A program made the position numbers and the translations under genes. Below, in pieces: positions 8,141 to 15,563 of a stretch of DNA of 64,000 nucleotides. Source of the stretch: Companilactobacillus zhongbaensis (GTDB lineage Bacteria > Bacillota > Bacilli > Lactobacillales > Lactobacillaceae); contig NZ_RHOM01000005.1 of assembly GCF_003946515.1 (NCBI RefSeq), forward strand, positions 61,343 through 125,342. Reading direction: 5' to 3'. The number at the start of each line of letters is the position of its first letter. The first letter of the stretch is position 1. The notes beneath the pieces were generated by a model, which did no database searches, was not told where the DNA came from, and saw nothing but the letters and a program-made list of their open reading frames with translations.

Positions 8141-8773
8141 TTGATCGAAAAGATTGCTGACAAAGACTTTGATCACTCAGACATGAAAGGTAAAGACTTT
8201 ACGCAAGTTCAGTTTGAAAACGACGACTTCTCTCATACCGACTTAGCTGGAACAAATTTTTATAATTGTCTCTTTCGTAACTGTGATTTTTCGTATGCTG
8301 ATCTTTCAAATGTAAATTTCACCGGTGCTGATTTGAGGGGCTGTGATCTGCATAACGCTGATATTTCAGGGGCAAATATGGAACATTCGATGTTGGACCA
8401 TGCTAATTTGGACGGTATCAAGTCTGATGATTCGACTAAGTTTTTTAAAATGTATTGTCCTGAGAAGGGTGCCTTTTTAGGTTATAAGAAGTGTTTCAAT
8501 TCTTTGATTGTGAAATTACTGATCCCAGCTGATGCTCGTCGGACTTCTGCAACGGCATCTTCTTGTCGTTGTGATAAGGCTAAAGTCATGGAAATCGAGG
8601 ATATGTATACTGGGGAACATTATGATGAAGCTGTTTCTTATGTTGATGAGAATTTCATTTACAAGACTGGGCATTACGTCGTTGCGGAAAACTTTAATCC
8701 TGATCGTTGGCAAGACTCTACTGGAGGCATCCATTTTTGGCTTGATCGTAAAGAAGCTGAGGGATACATGTAG
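8141..8773 (+). CDS. Pentapeptide-repeat protein with a C-terminal conserved domain
   Basis: About 210 residues. Residues 10-95 are tandem pentapeptide repeats of the A(D/N)LXX type (for example CDFSYADLSN, ADLRGCDLHNADISGANM), which fold into a right-handed beta-helix. The rest, beginning FFKMYCPEKGAFLGYKKC and including the Cys/Arg-rich RRTSATASSCRCDKAKV, looks like the uncharacterised C-terminal domain often attached to such repeats (DUF5758 type, by recollection). TTG at 8141 is chosen because AGAAGG lies eight bases upstream; a GTG at 8132 would overlap that site. Some pentapeptide proteins mimic DNA and protect gyrase, but nothing here shows that role. It is followed closely by the HicB-like gene. 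Confidence 0.78.
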   Translation: MIEKIADKDFDHSDMKGKDFTQVQFENDDFSHTDLAGTNFYNCLFRNCDFSYADLSNVNFTGADLRGCDLHNADISGANMEHSMLDHANLDGIKSDDSTKFFKMYCPEKGAFLGYKKCFNSLIVKLLIPADARRTSATASSCRCDKAKVMEIEDMYTGEHYDEAVSYVDENFIYKTGHYVVAENFNPDRWQDSTGGIHFWLDRKEAEGYM

Positions 8774-8830
8774 TCAAAACTTGAATTTTACTTCAAATAG
8801 AACTAGTGTTGACTCGGAATCTCATAGTTA

Positions 8831-9154
8831 GTGATGAATGCTGACGGAAAGGTAGCGGATATTTTGGAAAAAAGCATTGATTATCCATGTGTAATTTTTA
8901 AGTCCAACGCCAATAACGGAGTCTATACTGTCAATGTGCCAGATGTAACTGGTGCAGTTGGAAAGGATAGTAACGAAGAAAAGTCGATTCAAAGTGCGGT
9001 TGACGATACCGAAGATATTTTGAGTCATCAAGGAAATTATCCAACACCATCGGATCTATCTTCGATTGCTCGGGAATTCCCCCAAGCAGAAGTAAGATTG
9101 ATGTCCTTAGATTTGGCCGAAATCGTCGCTCGGCGTAAAAAGCTCAATGCTTAA
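8831..9154 (+). CDS. HicB-like antitoxin-fold protein, orphan
   Basis: 107 residues. The middle (DYPCVIFKSNANNGVYTVNVPDVTG and the helix EEKSIQSAVDD) matches the partial RNase H-like fold of HicB-type antitoxins. No HicA toxin (about 60-residue double-stranded-RNA-binding fold) is adjacent, so this is an orphan or belongs to the HicB-like proteins without a toxin. The start is uncertain: GTG 8831 or ATG 8834 lack a clear ribosome binding site, and a TTG at 8864 behind GGAAAGG is an alternative that would still keep the domain. It sits 57 bases after the pentapeptide gene and ends at a terminator. Confidence 0.6.
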   Translation: MMNADGKVADILEKSIDYPCVIFKSNANNGVYTVNVPDVTGAVGKDSNEEKSIQSAVDDTEDILSHQGNYPTPSDLSSIAREFPQAEVRLMSLDLAEIVARRKKLNA

Positions 9155-9161
9155 ATATAAA

Positions 9162-9199
9162 AATAAAACCTCATTGCAATTTGCGATGAGGTTTTATTT
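9162..9199 (+). terminator. Terminator after the HicB-like gene
   Basis: AAATAAAACCTCAT pairs with ATGAGGTTTTATTT around an 11-base loop; usable in both directions. Confidence 0.85.
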
Positions 9200-9224
9200 A
9201 TTGAGGGTTGCTAATCGGAGAGAT

Positions 9225-9263
9225 ATGCGGGTGCCAGCAGTGAGAGTACACCTATGCTGGTAA
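9225..9263 (+). CDS. Possible 12-residue leader peptide upstream of the Tet(M)-like gene
   Basis: ATG to TAA reads MRVPAVRVHLCW, with GGAG four bases upstream of the ATG. The coding stretch itself forms a hairpin (GCCAGCA at about 9233 with TGCTGGT at 9255-9261). Short stalling peptides overlapping hairpins are a known control device for ribosome-protection and ABC-F genes, which makes the position suggestive. The spacing to the start codon is short and no typical terminator follows within the leader, so this is a hypothesis. Confidence 0.35.
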   Translation: MRVPAVRVHLCW

Positions 9264-9352
9264 TTCAATACAAAAACAGAGTTTTTTAATAATATTTTTA
9301 CCAATACTGGTATCATATTAATTATTGAACACAAATAGAAAGGTTGTTAAAT

Positions 9353-11278
9353 GTGAAATCCATCGTTGCTGGAATTGTTGCCCATGTTGATGCTGGTAAG
9401 ACTACATTGTCCGAGGCAATGCTTTTTAAATCAGGCGTTATTCGAAAGTTAGGTCGTGTTGATGATGGTGACGCTTTTTTAGACTCAGACACTTTGGAAA
9501 AAAAGCGTGGTATCACGATATTTTCTCATCAAGCCGAACTGGATTTCGATGAGTTGAAATTAACTTTGCTAGATACGCCGGGACATATGGATTTTGCCAG
9601 CCAAACTGAAGCAGTCTTAAACGTGCTTGATTATGCTATTTTAGTGGTTTCAGCGACTGATGGGATTCAGGGATACACTCGTACATTATGGGAGCTTTTG
9701 AAAAGATATAACGTTCCCACATTCATTTTTATAAATAAAGCAGATGCAGCAACGGCTCAACCACAAGAAGTTTTACAACAACTGCAAACAGAGTTTGCTT
9801 CGGGAATCCAAAATTTTTCTGAGTTAAACGATGATGTCATTGAAAATATTGCTGCTACTGATGATGAAACTTTAAATGAATTTCTGGCTAATGAAACGCT
9901 GACCGACCAAACGATTCAACAATTGATCCAAAAGCGCTTAGTTTTTCCAACTTACTTTGGATCAGCACTTAAAGATGAAGGAGTCGAGGAATTTATTGCC
10001 GGTTTGTCGAAATGGACTGCTCAAGCAACTTCCATAACCGAGTTCTCTGCTAAAGTTTTCAAGATCTCCCACGATGAAAAAGGTGAACGCCTGACTTGGG
10101 TTAAGGTCACCGGTGGTGTCATCAAACCAAAAGATACGATTGCTGATCAACAAAAAGCCAATCAATTACGAGTTTATAATGGAACAAAATTTGAATTATC
10201 GTCCGAGGTCTCTAGTGGTGAAGTTTGTGCCATCACCGGATTGACGAATACTTTTCCGGGACAAGGATTAGGTGATGAAATAAATGCTCTTGCGCCAATT
10301 TTGCAACCAGTTTTAAATTATGCTGTCCAAGTTTCTGACGATAAGCTGCATGCTTGCTTGACGGCTTTAAGAATGCTGGAAGATGAAGATCCACAACTAC
10401 ACGTTAAGTGGTCGGAACATTTGCAGGAGATCCGTGTTCAAATCATGGGTGAAGTTCAATTGGAAGTCTTGCAACAGATTATGCAACAACGATTTGGCCT
10501 TGAAGTCAGTTTCACTGAGGGGCAAATATTGTACAAAGAAACGATCACAGAAAAAGTCGAGGGGGTCGGTCATTTTGAACCACTGCGTCATTACGCTGAG
10601 GTGCATTTGCTACTAGAACCAGCTCCATTAGGATCAGGGATTAATTTTGCAACTAACTGTGACTTGGACTATCTAGGAAAAAATTGGCAACATCAAGTAT
10701 TATCGAATCTGGCCGCTAAAGAACACATAGGGGTCTTGACCGGTAGTCCGATAACGGGTATGAAGATCACCTTAATTTCAGGTAAGGCTAGTAATGTTCA
10801 CTCTGTCGGTGGTGATTTTCGAGAGGCGACTTGGCGAGCTGTGCGCCAAGGTTTGATGATGCTGAAAACTAAAGGAAAATGCCAATTATTAGAACCATGG
10901 TATCGATTTAAAATGACGGTTGCCCAAGATCAAGTTGGCCGAGCAATGAATGATATTCAAAAAATGTCCGGTACTTTTGATACACCCACAAATCAAGGAG
11001 AACTAGCAACTTTAACGGGGACCGCTCCCGTGGCTCAAATGCAAGGATATCCCCAAACTTTACGCTCTTACACGCATGGTCAAGGAGATTTAGAGTTGGT
11101 CGTTGCTGGCTATCAAGCTTGCCACAACGCTGCAGAGGTTGTCGAACAGACCGACTATCATCCTGTTAGCGATTTAGAAAATACCCCTGATTCTGTTTTT
11201 TGTGCTCATGGAGCTGGTTATCCTGTACCTTGGGATGAAGTCCCAAATATGGCGCATATCCCATACACTTATAAATAA
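9353..11278 (+). CDS. Tet(M)/EF-G-like ribosomal protection GTPase
   Basis: 641 residues, the size of Tet(M)/Tet(O) proteins (about 639) and shorter than EF-G. The GTPase motifs are intact: AHVDAGKTT (G1), RGITI (G2), DTPGHMDF (G3), NKADA (G4). EF-G-like domains II-V follow, including an EVQLEVLQQ segment. It aligns in layout with tetracycline ribosomal-protection proteins but diverges clearly, and chromosomal homologues are common in lactobacilli, so drug resistance cannot be assumed. GTG at 9353 follows GAAAGG by nine bases; an upstream in-frame TTG at 9344 is too close. A palindrome TACCAATACTGGTA lies upstream near 9299. A possible leader peptide precedes it. Confidence 0.82.
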   Translation: MKSIVAGIVAHVDAGKTTLSEAMLFKSGVIRKLGRVDDGDAFLDSDTLEKKRGITIFSHQAELDFDELKLTLLDTPGHMDFASQTEAVLNVLDYAILVVSATDGIQGYTRTLWELLKRYNVPTFIFINKADAATAQPQEVLQQLQTEFASGIQNFSELNDDVIENIAATDDETLNEFLANETLTDQTIQQLIQKRLVFPTYFGSALKDEGVEEFIAGLSKWTAQATSITEFSAKVFKISHDEKGERLTWVKVTGGVIKPKDTIADQQKANQLRVYNGTKFELSSEVSSGEVCAITGLTNTFPGQGLGDEINALAPILQPVLNYAVQVSDDKLHACLTALRMLEDEDPQLHVKWSEHLQEIRVQIMGEVQLEVLQQIMQQRFGLEVSFTEGQILYKETITEKVEGVGHFEPLRHYAEVHLLLEPAPLGSGINFATNCDLDYLGKNWQHQVLSNLAAKEHIGVLTGSPITGMKITLISGKASNVHSVGGDFREATWRAVRQGLMMLKTKGKCQLLEPWYRFKMTVAQDQVGRAMNDIQKMSGTFDTPTNQGELATLTGTAPVAQMQGYPQTLRSYTHGQGDLELVVAGYQACHNAAEVVEQTDYHPVSDLENTPDSVFCAHGAGYPVPWDEVPNMAHIPYTYK

Positions 11279-11358
11279 TTATTAAACTGATGACTTGAAC
11301 GTTAACTTTAGGAATTATATACTGAAAGACATATGTTAAAAATAGGGGAAATAAATTC

Positions 11359-12021
11359 GTGAAAGTTAAAAAGTTTTATCCAATCATCTTGTTAAGTTTC
11401 TTATTGTTAGTTTCAGTTGGACTGAACATCACGCAATTAGTTCAGAGCAATCATCCTAATGCTGAAAAAGTAGAGGCCGACAGTAATACCGATTCTAAGA
11501 AAGATACCAACAAAAAATCTGACACTGTCAAAAAGGGTGACGATGCCGAGATGGTCCCATTGGCTCAGTTTACTTACAAGGATTCATCCGAGACTAAGCC
11601 TTATCCAGTTTTAAAGGATCATCCAGAAGCTTATATCGATGTTGATATCGCAAAACAACGCGTGTACATCAAAGATGGCAAGAAGACACTTTATGAAATG
11701 TACGCTTCAACCGGTGAAAAAGATGCGACCCCAAGAGGAACGTACCAAATTGAACCAGAACATGGTGAATATTTTTACACAGCACCACTTAAGCTAGGTG
11801 CTTATCACTGGGTATCGTTTTTGAATCATGGTGAATATTTGTTCCACAGTACACCAACTGATGAAAATGGAAACTACGTTGATTCGATTGCAAAGACTTT
11901 AGGTGTCAAGCCTTCATCTCACGGTTGTGTTCACTTGTCTAATCCAGATTTACAATGGCTTTATAATAATGTTCAACCTGGTATGAAAGTTACTATTCAT
12001 GGTAGTTTTGATAAAGCTTAA
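11359..12021 (+). CDS. L,D-transpeptidase (YkuD domain), membrane anchored
   Basis: 220 residues. A hydrophobic segment at about residues 7-27 is an uncleaved anchor or signal peptide, followed by a lysine- and aspartate-rich linker (about 35-70). The YkuD catalytic domain occupies roughly 90-220 and carries the active-site motif as HST...SSHGCVHLSN, with the nucleophilic Cys in SHGC; the usual Arg after CV is His here. Such enzymes make 3-3 crosslinks or attach proteins in peptidoglycan, outside the membrane. GTG start behind AGGGGAA. It stands alone and is followed by its own terminator. Confidence 0.85.
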   Translation: MKVKKFYPIILLSFLLLVSVGLNITQLVQSNHPNAEKVEADSNTDSKKDTNKKSDTVKKGDDAEMVPLAQFTYKDSSETKPYPVLKDHPEAYIDVDIAKQRVYIKDGKKTLYEMYASTGEKDATPRGTYQIEPEHGEYFYTAPLKLGAYHWVSFLNHGEYLFHSTPTDENGNYVDSIAKTLGVKPSSHGCVHLSNPDLQWLYNNVQPGMKVTIHGSFDKA

Positions 12022-12027
12022 ATTTTT

Positions 12028-12071
12028 AAATACGACTTCACTTGGGTTTTGGTGGGGCGTATTTTTTTTGT
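12028..12071 (+). terminator. Terminator after the L,D-transpeptidase gene
   Basis: AAATACGACTTCAC pairs imperfectly with GTGGGGCGTATTT, followed by a long T run. Confidence 0.7.
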
Positions 12072-12130
12072 TTAAATTTGTTGCGAATAAGTTTGTATTA
12101 TTTATATTTGGTTTTATTGATGCGAAAAGT

Positions 12131-12163
12131 TGCTCCAGGCGACAGTGGTCTCTGGTTTGGAGC
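12131..12163. repeat. Degenerate family 2-like fragment
   Basis: GCTCCA and TGGAGC bracket a segment (AGGCGACAGTGGTCTCTGG) that resembles the fragment AGGTGACAGTAGCCTCTTG at 39616. Probably an edge of an eroded family 2 element. Confidence 0.35.
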
Positions 12164-12231
12164 ACTGCTTATTGTAATATGGAATAGTGTTTTCAATTTT
12201 TACTGAGTAAACTTGACACAATTAGATAGTG

Positions 12232-12279
12232 CTATCCATTTTTGTTAGCTAAACTTGCTGCAATTGGATAGAGTTTTTT
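12232..12279. terminator. Terminator-like hairpin module linked to family 2 copy R1
   Basis: CTATCCATT pairs with AATTGGATAG, followed by seven T. The same module, differing only slightly, precedes copy R3 (37688-37740), lies inside R4 (39674-39726) and beside R2b (29307-29356), so it travels with the repeat. Confidence 0.65.
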
Positions 12280-12289
12280 TATCTTTATC

Positions 12290-12475
12290 CTTAAGGATGC
12301 TGAAACGAGTTCCGAGACGTAGCGGCCTCCGGTTAACACAGGTGGTCGAGGCACGGCTTCGCCGCACCTTGTTCGACCACCCGCGTTAATCCTCAGCAGC
12401 TAACCGCGTCTCTCCACTCTCTGTGTTTAAATCCTCAGCAGCTGACCAACCTCGCTGCGCTCTCTAAGTTTTTAT
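12290..12475 (+). repeat. Family 2 structured element R1
   Basis: Branched fold. Outer stem P1 is GAGACG (12314-12319) with CGTCTC (12407-12412). P2 is GGTTAAC (12331-12337) with GTTAA-T-CC (12385-12392). P3 is GGTGGTCGA (12341-12349) with TCGACCACC (12373-12381), capped by the invariant GGCACGGCTTCGCCGCACC. Flanks ACGAGTTCC and CTCTCTGTGTTT are shared with R3. The 3' part (ATCCTCAGCAGCTGACC...CTCTC) is partly repeated at 12430-12475. It directly precedes the ABC-F gene. Confidence 0.75.
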
Positions 12476-12543
12476 GAATGCATTGCTATCTAATAGCTGA
12501 TATAATGCTAGTTAACGATATTTTAGAAATGAGGATTATTTAT

Positions 12544-14166
12544 TTGATTACTGTTAGTGACGTTAGTTTACATTTTGCAGACCGGAAATTGTTTGAAGAT
12601 GTAAATATTAAATTTGTTCCAGGTAACTGTTATGGATTGATTGGAGCAAATGGTGCTGGTAAATCTACTTTTTTGAAGGTTTTATCAGGTGCCATCAAAC
12701 CTTCGACTGGTTCGGTTACTTTAGGACCTAACGAACGTTTAGCCACTTTAAAGCAAAACCACTTTGATTATGACGATTACACAGTTATGGAAACTGTTAT
12801 CATGGGTCATACTGACCTTTATCAAGTGATGCAAGAAAAAGATGCTATTTACATGAAACCTGACTTCAATGAAGAAGATGGTTTGAAAGCTGCCGAGTTA
12901 GAAAGTAAATTTGGTGAAATGGGTGGCTGGGAAGCTGAAGGTGAAGCCTCACAAATGCTTCAAGGATTAAACATCCCTGAAAGTCTCCACCAAGAAAAGA
13001 TGTCTAACTTAACTGCTGGACAAAAAATCAAGGTTTTACTGGCTCAAGCTCTTTTTGGTAAACCAGATGTTTTATTATTAGATGAGCCTACTAACGGTTT
13101 AGATGTTGATTCGATCGATTGGTTAGAAGAATTTTTGATCAATTTTGAAAATACTGTTATCGTCGTATCCCATGACCGTTACTTTTTAAATAAGGTTTGT
13201 ACTTATATGGCTGATCTTGATTTTAGCAAGATTCAACTTTATGCCGGAAACTACGACTTTTGGCAACAATCTTCTCAATTAGCACAATCAATGAAGCAAG
13301 ACCAAAATGCTAAGAAGGAAGAAAAGATCAAAGAACTGCAAGAGTTTATTGCACGTTTCTCAGCTAATGCTTCGAAGTCCAAACAAGCCACTTCGAGAAA
13401 GAAAATGTTGGACAAGATCACCTTGGATGATATCCAACCTAGTTCTAGACGATACCCATTTATCAAATTTGTACCTAACCGTGAAATCGGTAATGATTTA
13501 TTACAAGTTTCTGACTTGTCGATTTCAATTGATGGCAAACAAATTTTGAAAAATGCTAACTTCACCCTCGGTCGTGAAGACAAGGTCGCTTTTTTAGCTA
13601 AGAACGATATGGTTACGACAGCTATGTTCAAGGTCTTAACGGGTGAGTTGGTGCCAGATTCAGGTACGATCACTTGGGGAGTAACGACTAGTCGTGCTTA
13701 TCTTCCTAAAGATTTCAACGCTATGTTCAATGAAGAGACACCAATCATTGATTGGTTGCGACAATTTGCTGATAAGGGTGAAGATGACGACACTTTCTTA
13801 CGTGGCTTCTTAGGCCGGATGCTCTTCTCAGGAGACGACGTAACGAAGATGGTCAACGTCTTATCCGGTGGGGAAAAAGTCCGTGTTATGCTTTCGAAAA
13901 TGATGTTATTGAAAGCAAATGTGCTGTTGATGGATGATCCTACTAACCACTTGGATCTTGAATCGATCACTGCTCTTAACGACGCTTTGATCGACTACAA
14001 GGGTGCTATTTTGTTTGCATCTCATGACCACCAGTTTATTCAAACGGTTGCTAATCGTTTGATCTACTTGACTGAGAACGGGATCGTGGATCGCGCTGAC
14101 ACGAGCTACGACGAGTTCCGTAGTAATGAGCAAGTGGAAAAAAGTATTGCTGAGTTGGATGTTTAA
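12544..14166 (+). CDS. ABC-F family ATPase (YbiT/YkpA-like)
   Basis: About 540 residues with two ABC domains joined by a charged linker and no membrane segments, the ABC-F plan for proteins that act on the ribosome. The first domain has Walker A GANGAGKST, an unusual signature LTAGQK and Walker B VLLLDEPTNGLD. The second keeps the signature LSGGEK and LLMDDPTNHLD, but its Walker A is degenerate (LAKNDMVTT in place of GxNGxGKS). I recall similar decay in YbiT/YkpA-type proteins, so this is probably ancestral. TTG at 12544 follows GAGGA; open frame upstream begins at 12478 but has no support. No resistance role can be claimed. Terminated by a bidirectional hairpin. Confidence 0.82.
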   Translation: MITVSDVSLHFADRKLFEDVNIKFVPGNCYGLIGANGAGKSTFLKVLSGAIKPSTGSVTLGPNERLATLKQNHFDYDDYTVMETVIMGHTDLYQVMQEKDAIYMKPDFNEEDGLKAAELESKFGEMGGWEAEGEASQMLQGLNIPESLHQEKMSNLTAGQKIKVLLAQALFGKPDVLLLDEPTNGLDVDSIDWLEEFLINFENTVIVVSHDRYFLNKVCTYMADLDFSKIQLYAGNYDFWQQSSQLAQSMKQDQNAKKEEKIKELQEFIARFSANASKSKQATSRKKMLDKITLDDIQPSSRRYPFIKFVPNREIGNDLLQVSDLSISIDGKQILKNANFTLGREDKVAFLAKNDMVTTAMFKVLTGELVPDSGTITWGVTTSRAYLPKDFNAMFNEETPIIDWLRQFADKGEDDDTFLRGFLGRMLFSGDDVTKMVNVLSGGEKVRVMLSKMMLLKANVLLMDDPTNHLDLESITALNDALIDYKGAILFASHDHQFIQTVANRLIYLTENGIVDRADTSYDEFRSNEQVEKSIAELDV

Positions 14167-14218
14167 TAGTTGCCTTAGTTTCATTGGTAATTAAAAAGAT
14201 GAATATATTTTCAAATTA

Positions 14219-14259
14219 AAAGGTTACGAGAACATTTTTGCGTTCTCGTAACCTTTTTT
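14219..14259. terminator. Bidirectional terminator between the ABC-F gene and a minus-strand gene
   Basis: AAAAGGTTACGAGAAC pairs perfectly with GTTCTCGTAACCTTTT around ATTTTTGC; A and T runs on either side serve both convergent genes. Confidence 0.92.
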
Positions 14260-14261
14260 GA

Positions 14262-14606
14262 TTATTCGTGATTTTCCCATTTCATTTCGTATACTTCTGT
14301 GGCGAAAGTTTCGACTGCAACTTTGTGACCACGGGTGAAGTTTTCTACTACTTCGTCGGAGCTATCTGTTCGGTTTATTTCCACCACAATGTAGTGGCGA
14401 TTGATAGGGTCGGTGAAGATTGCTTCTAGATAATCCTGCGTTTGCCTGTAGTCTATTTGGATGTTGCTATATTTTTCCTGGTTTATGATCGGAGCTAAAT
14501 AGGTTTCTTTTAACAGCTCAATTTTTTCATTTTTGTTAGTTTCGGAAAACTCAATTAATTGATCAAAGCTTTCTGTGGTAGCTGGTCTTTCCATAATTTC
14601 TTCCAC
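14262..14606 (-). CDS. Hypothetical acidic cytosolic protein
   Basis: About 114 residues, not recognised. It is acidic, has no membrane segment or signal peptide, and shows a helical N-terminal half (ESFDQLIEFSETNKNEKIE) followed by strand-like segments ending HYIVVEINRT...FATEVYEMKWENHE. GTG at 14606 is preferred because GAGGAG lies nine bases upstream; a TTG at 14615 would abut that site and an ATG at 14594 is also possible. Convergent with the ABC-F gene and divergent from the ABC transporter genes. A conserved domain of unknown function is likely but cannot be named. Confidence 0.6.
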   Translation of the reverse strand: MEEIMERPATTESFDQLIEFSETNKNEKIELLKETYLAPIINQEKYSNIQIDYRQTQDYLEAIFTDPINRHYIVVEINRTDSSDEVVENFTRGHKVAVETFATEVYEMKWENHE

Positions 14607-14801
14607 GATATTCAACTCCTCATTTTATTGATAAATGCTTCACATGTACCATTATATCAATAATGTAACCGCTTTAACAGTTATCTTATTTTGACCGTTG
14701 AATAATCATTAAATTTTTGGAATATTATGTGTGTATTTTAAGTAAAAAATCAGGGTCATTGTTATACTGTTGATACATCACATTTAGATAGGGGCTCAAA
14801 T

Positions 14802-15563
14802 ATGATCGAAATCACTAATTTGTCAAAAAATTACGGTACCAAGAAGGCTTTGCAAAACTTGAATTTGAAAATTGAACCGGGGAAAATTTTCGGATTCTTG
14901 GGTCATAATGGTGCTGGTAAATCTACGACCATTAAAACTTTAGTTAGTATCCACAATCCTACCAGTGGCACAGTTACTGTTGACGGTCTAGACTTGGCTG
15001 AACATCGTCAGGAGATCAAGAGAAAAATTGCTTACGTTCCTGATACTCCAGACATTTTCTTACAATTGTCAGCGACGGAATACTGGGACTTGCTGGTTGC
15101 GGCTTATCAATTGGATCGTGATGCAGTTCAATCGCGACTCCAAAAATTAATTACTTTATTTGATATGAATTTTCATGTCGATGAAACGCTAAGTAGCTTC
15201 TCTCATGGTATGCGTCAAAAGGCAATTTTGATTGGTGCTTTAATGACTGATCCTGACATTTGGATCTTGGATGAGCCCATGCAAGGACTGGATCCACAGG
15301 CAGCATTTGATTTGAAAAAGCTGATGCAAGATCATGCCCAAAAGGGGAAGACGGTTATTTTTTCAACTCACAATCTTGATACTGCAGAACAACTTTGTGA
15401 CGAACTCGCTATTTTGAAAAAAGGTCAGTTGATCTACAACGGTTCAGTCCAAGATCTTTTGAATCAACATGAAAATAAAACACTCGAGCAAGTGTATTTA
15501 GAAATGGCCGGACGTTCAGATAGCAAGATCATGGATGAACTGGAAGGTGGCGGTCATGAATAA
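14802..15563 (+). CDS. ABC transporter ATP-binding protein
   Basis: 253-residue nucleotide-binding subunit. Walker A is GHNGAGKST, the Q-loop region follows with AYVPDTPDIF (no glutamine at the usual place, as in several EcsA-like subunits), the signature is SFSHGMRQ, Walker B is IWILDEPMQGLD and the switch histidine lies in FSTHNLD. It pairs with the permease encoded next, whose start overlaps its stop by eight bases. The pair resembles EcsAB/YthPQ-type exporters, but the substrate cannot be told from sequence. GGGGCTC precedes the ATG. Confidence 0.88.
   Translation: MIEITNLSKNYGTKKALQNLNLKIEPGKIFGFLGHNGAGKSTTIKTLVSIHNPTSGTVTVDGLDLAEHRQEIKRKIAYVPDTPDIFLQLSATEYWDLLVAAYQLDRDAVQSRLQKLITLFDMNFHVDETLSSFSHGMRQKAILIGALMTDPDIWILDEPMQGLDPQAAFDLKKLMQDHAQKGKTVIFSTHNLDTAEQLCDELAILKKGQLIYNGSVQDLLNQHENKTLEQVYLEMAGRSDSKIMDELEGGGHE

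Noticed and set aside
9353..11278. Tet(M)-like gene as an acquired tetracycline resistance gene
   Set aside because: Motifs and length fit the ribosomal-protection group, but the sequence is clearly divergent from Tet(M) and there is no conjugative element nearby. A housekeeping homologue is as likely.
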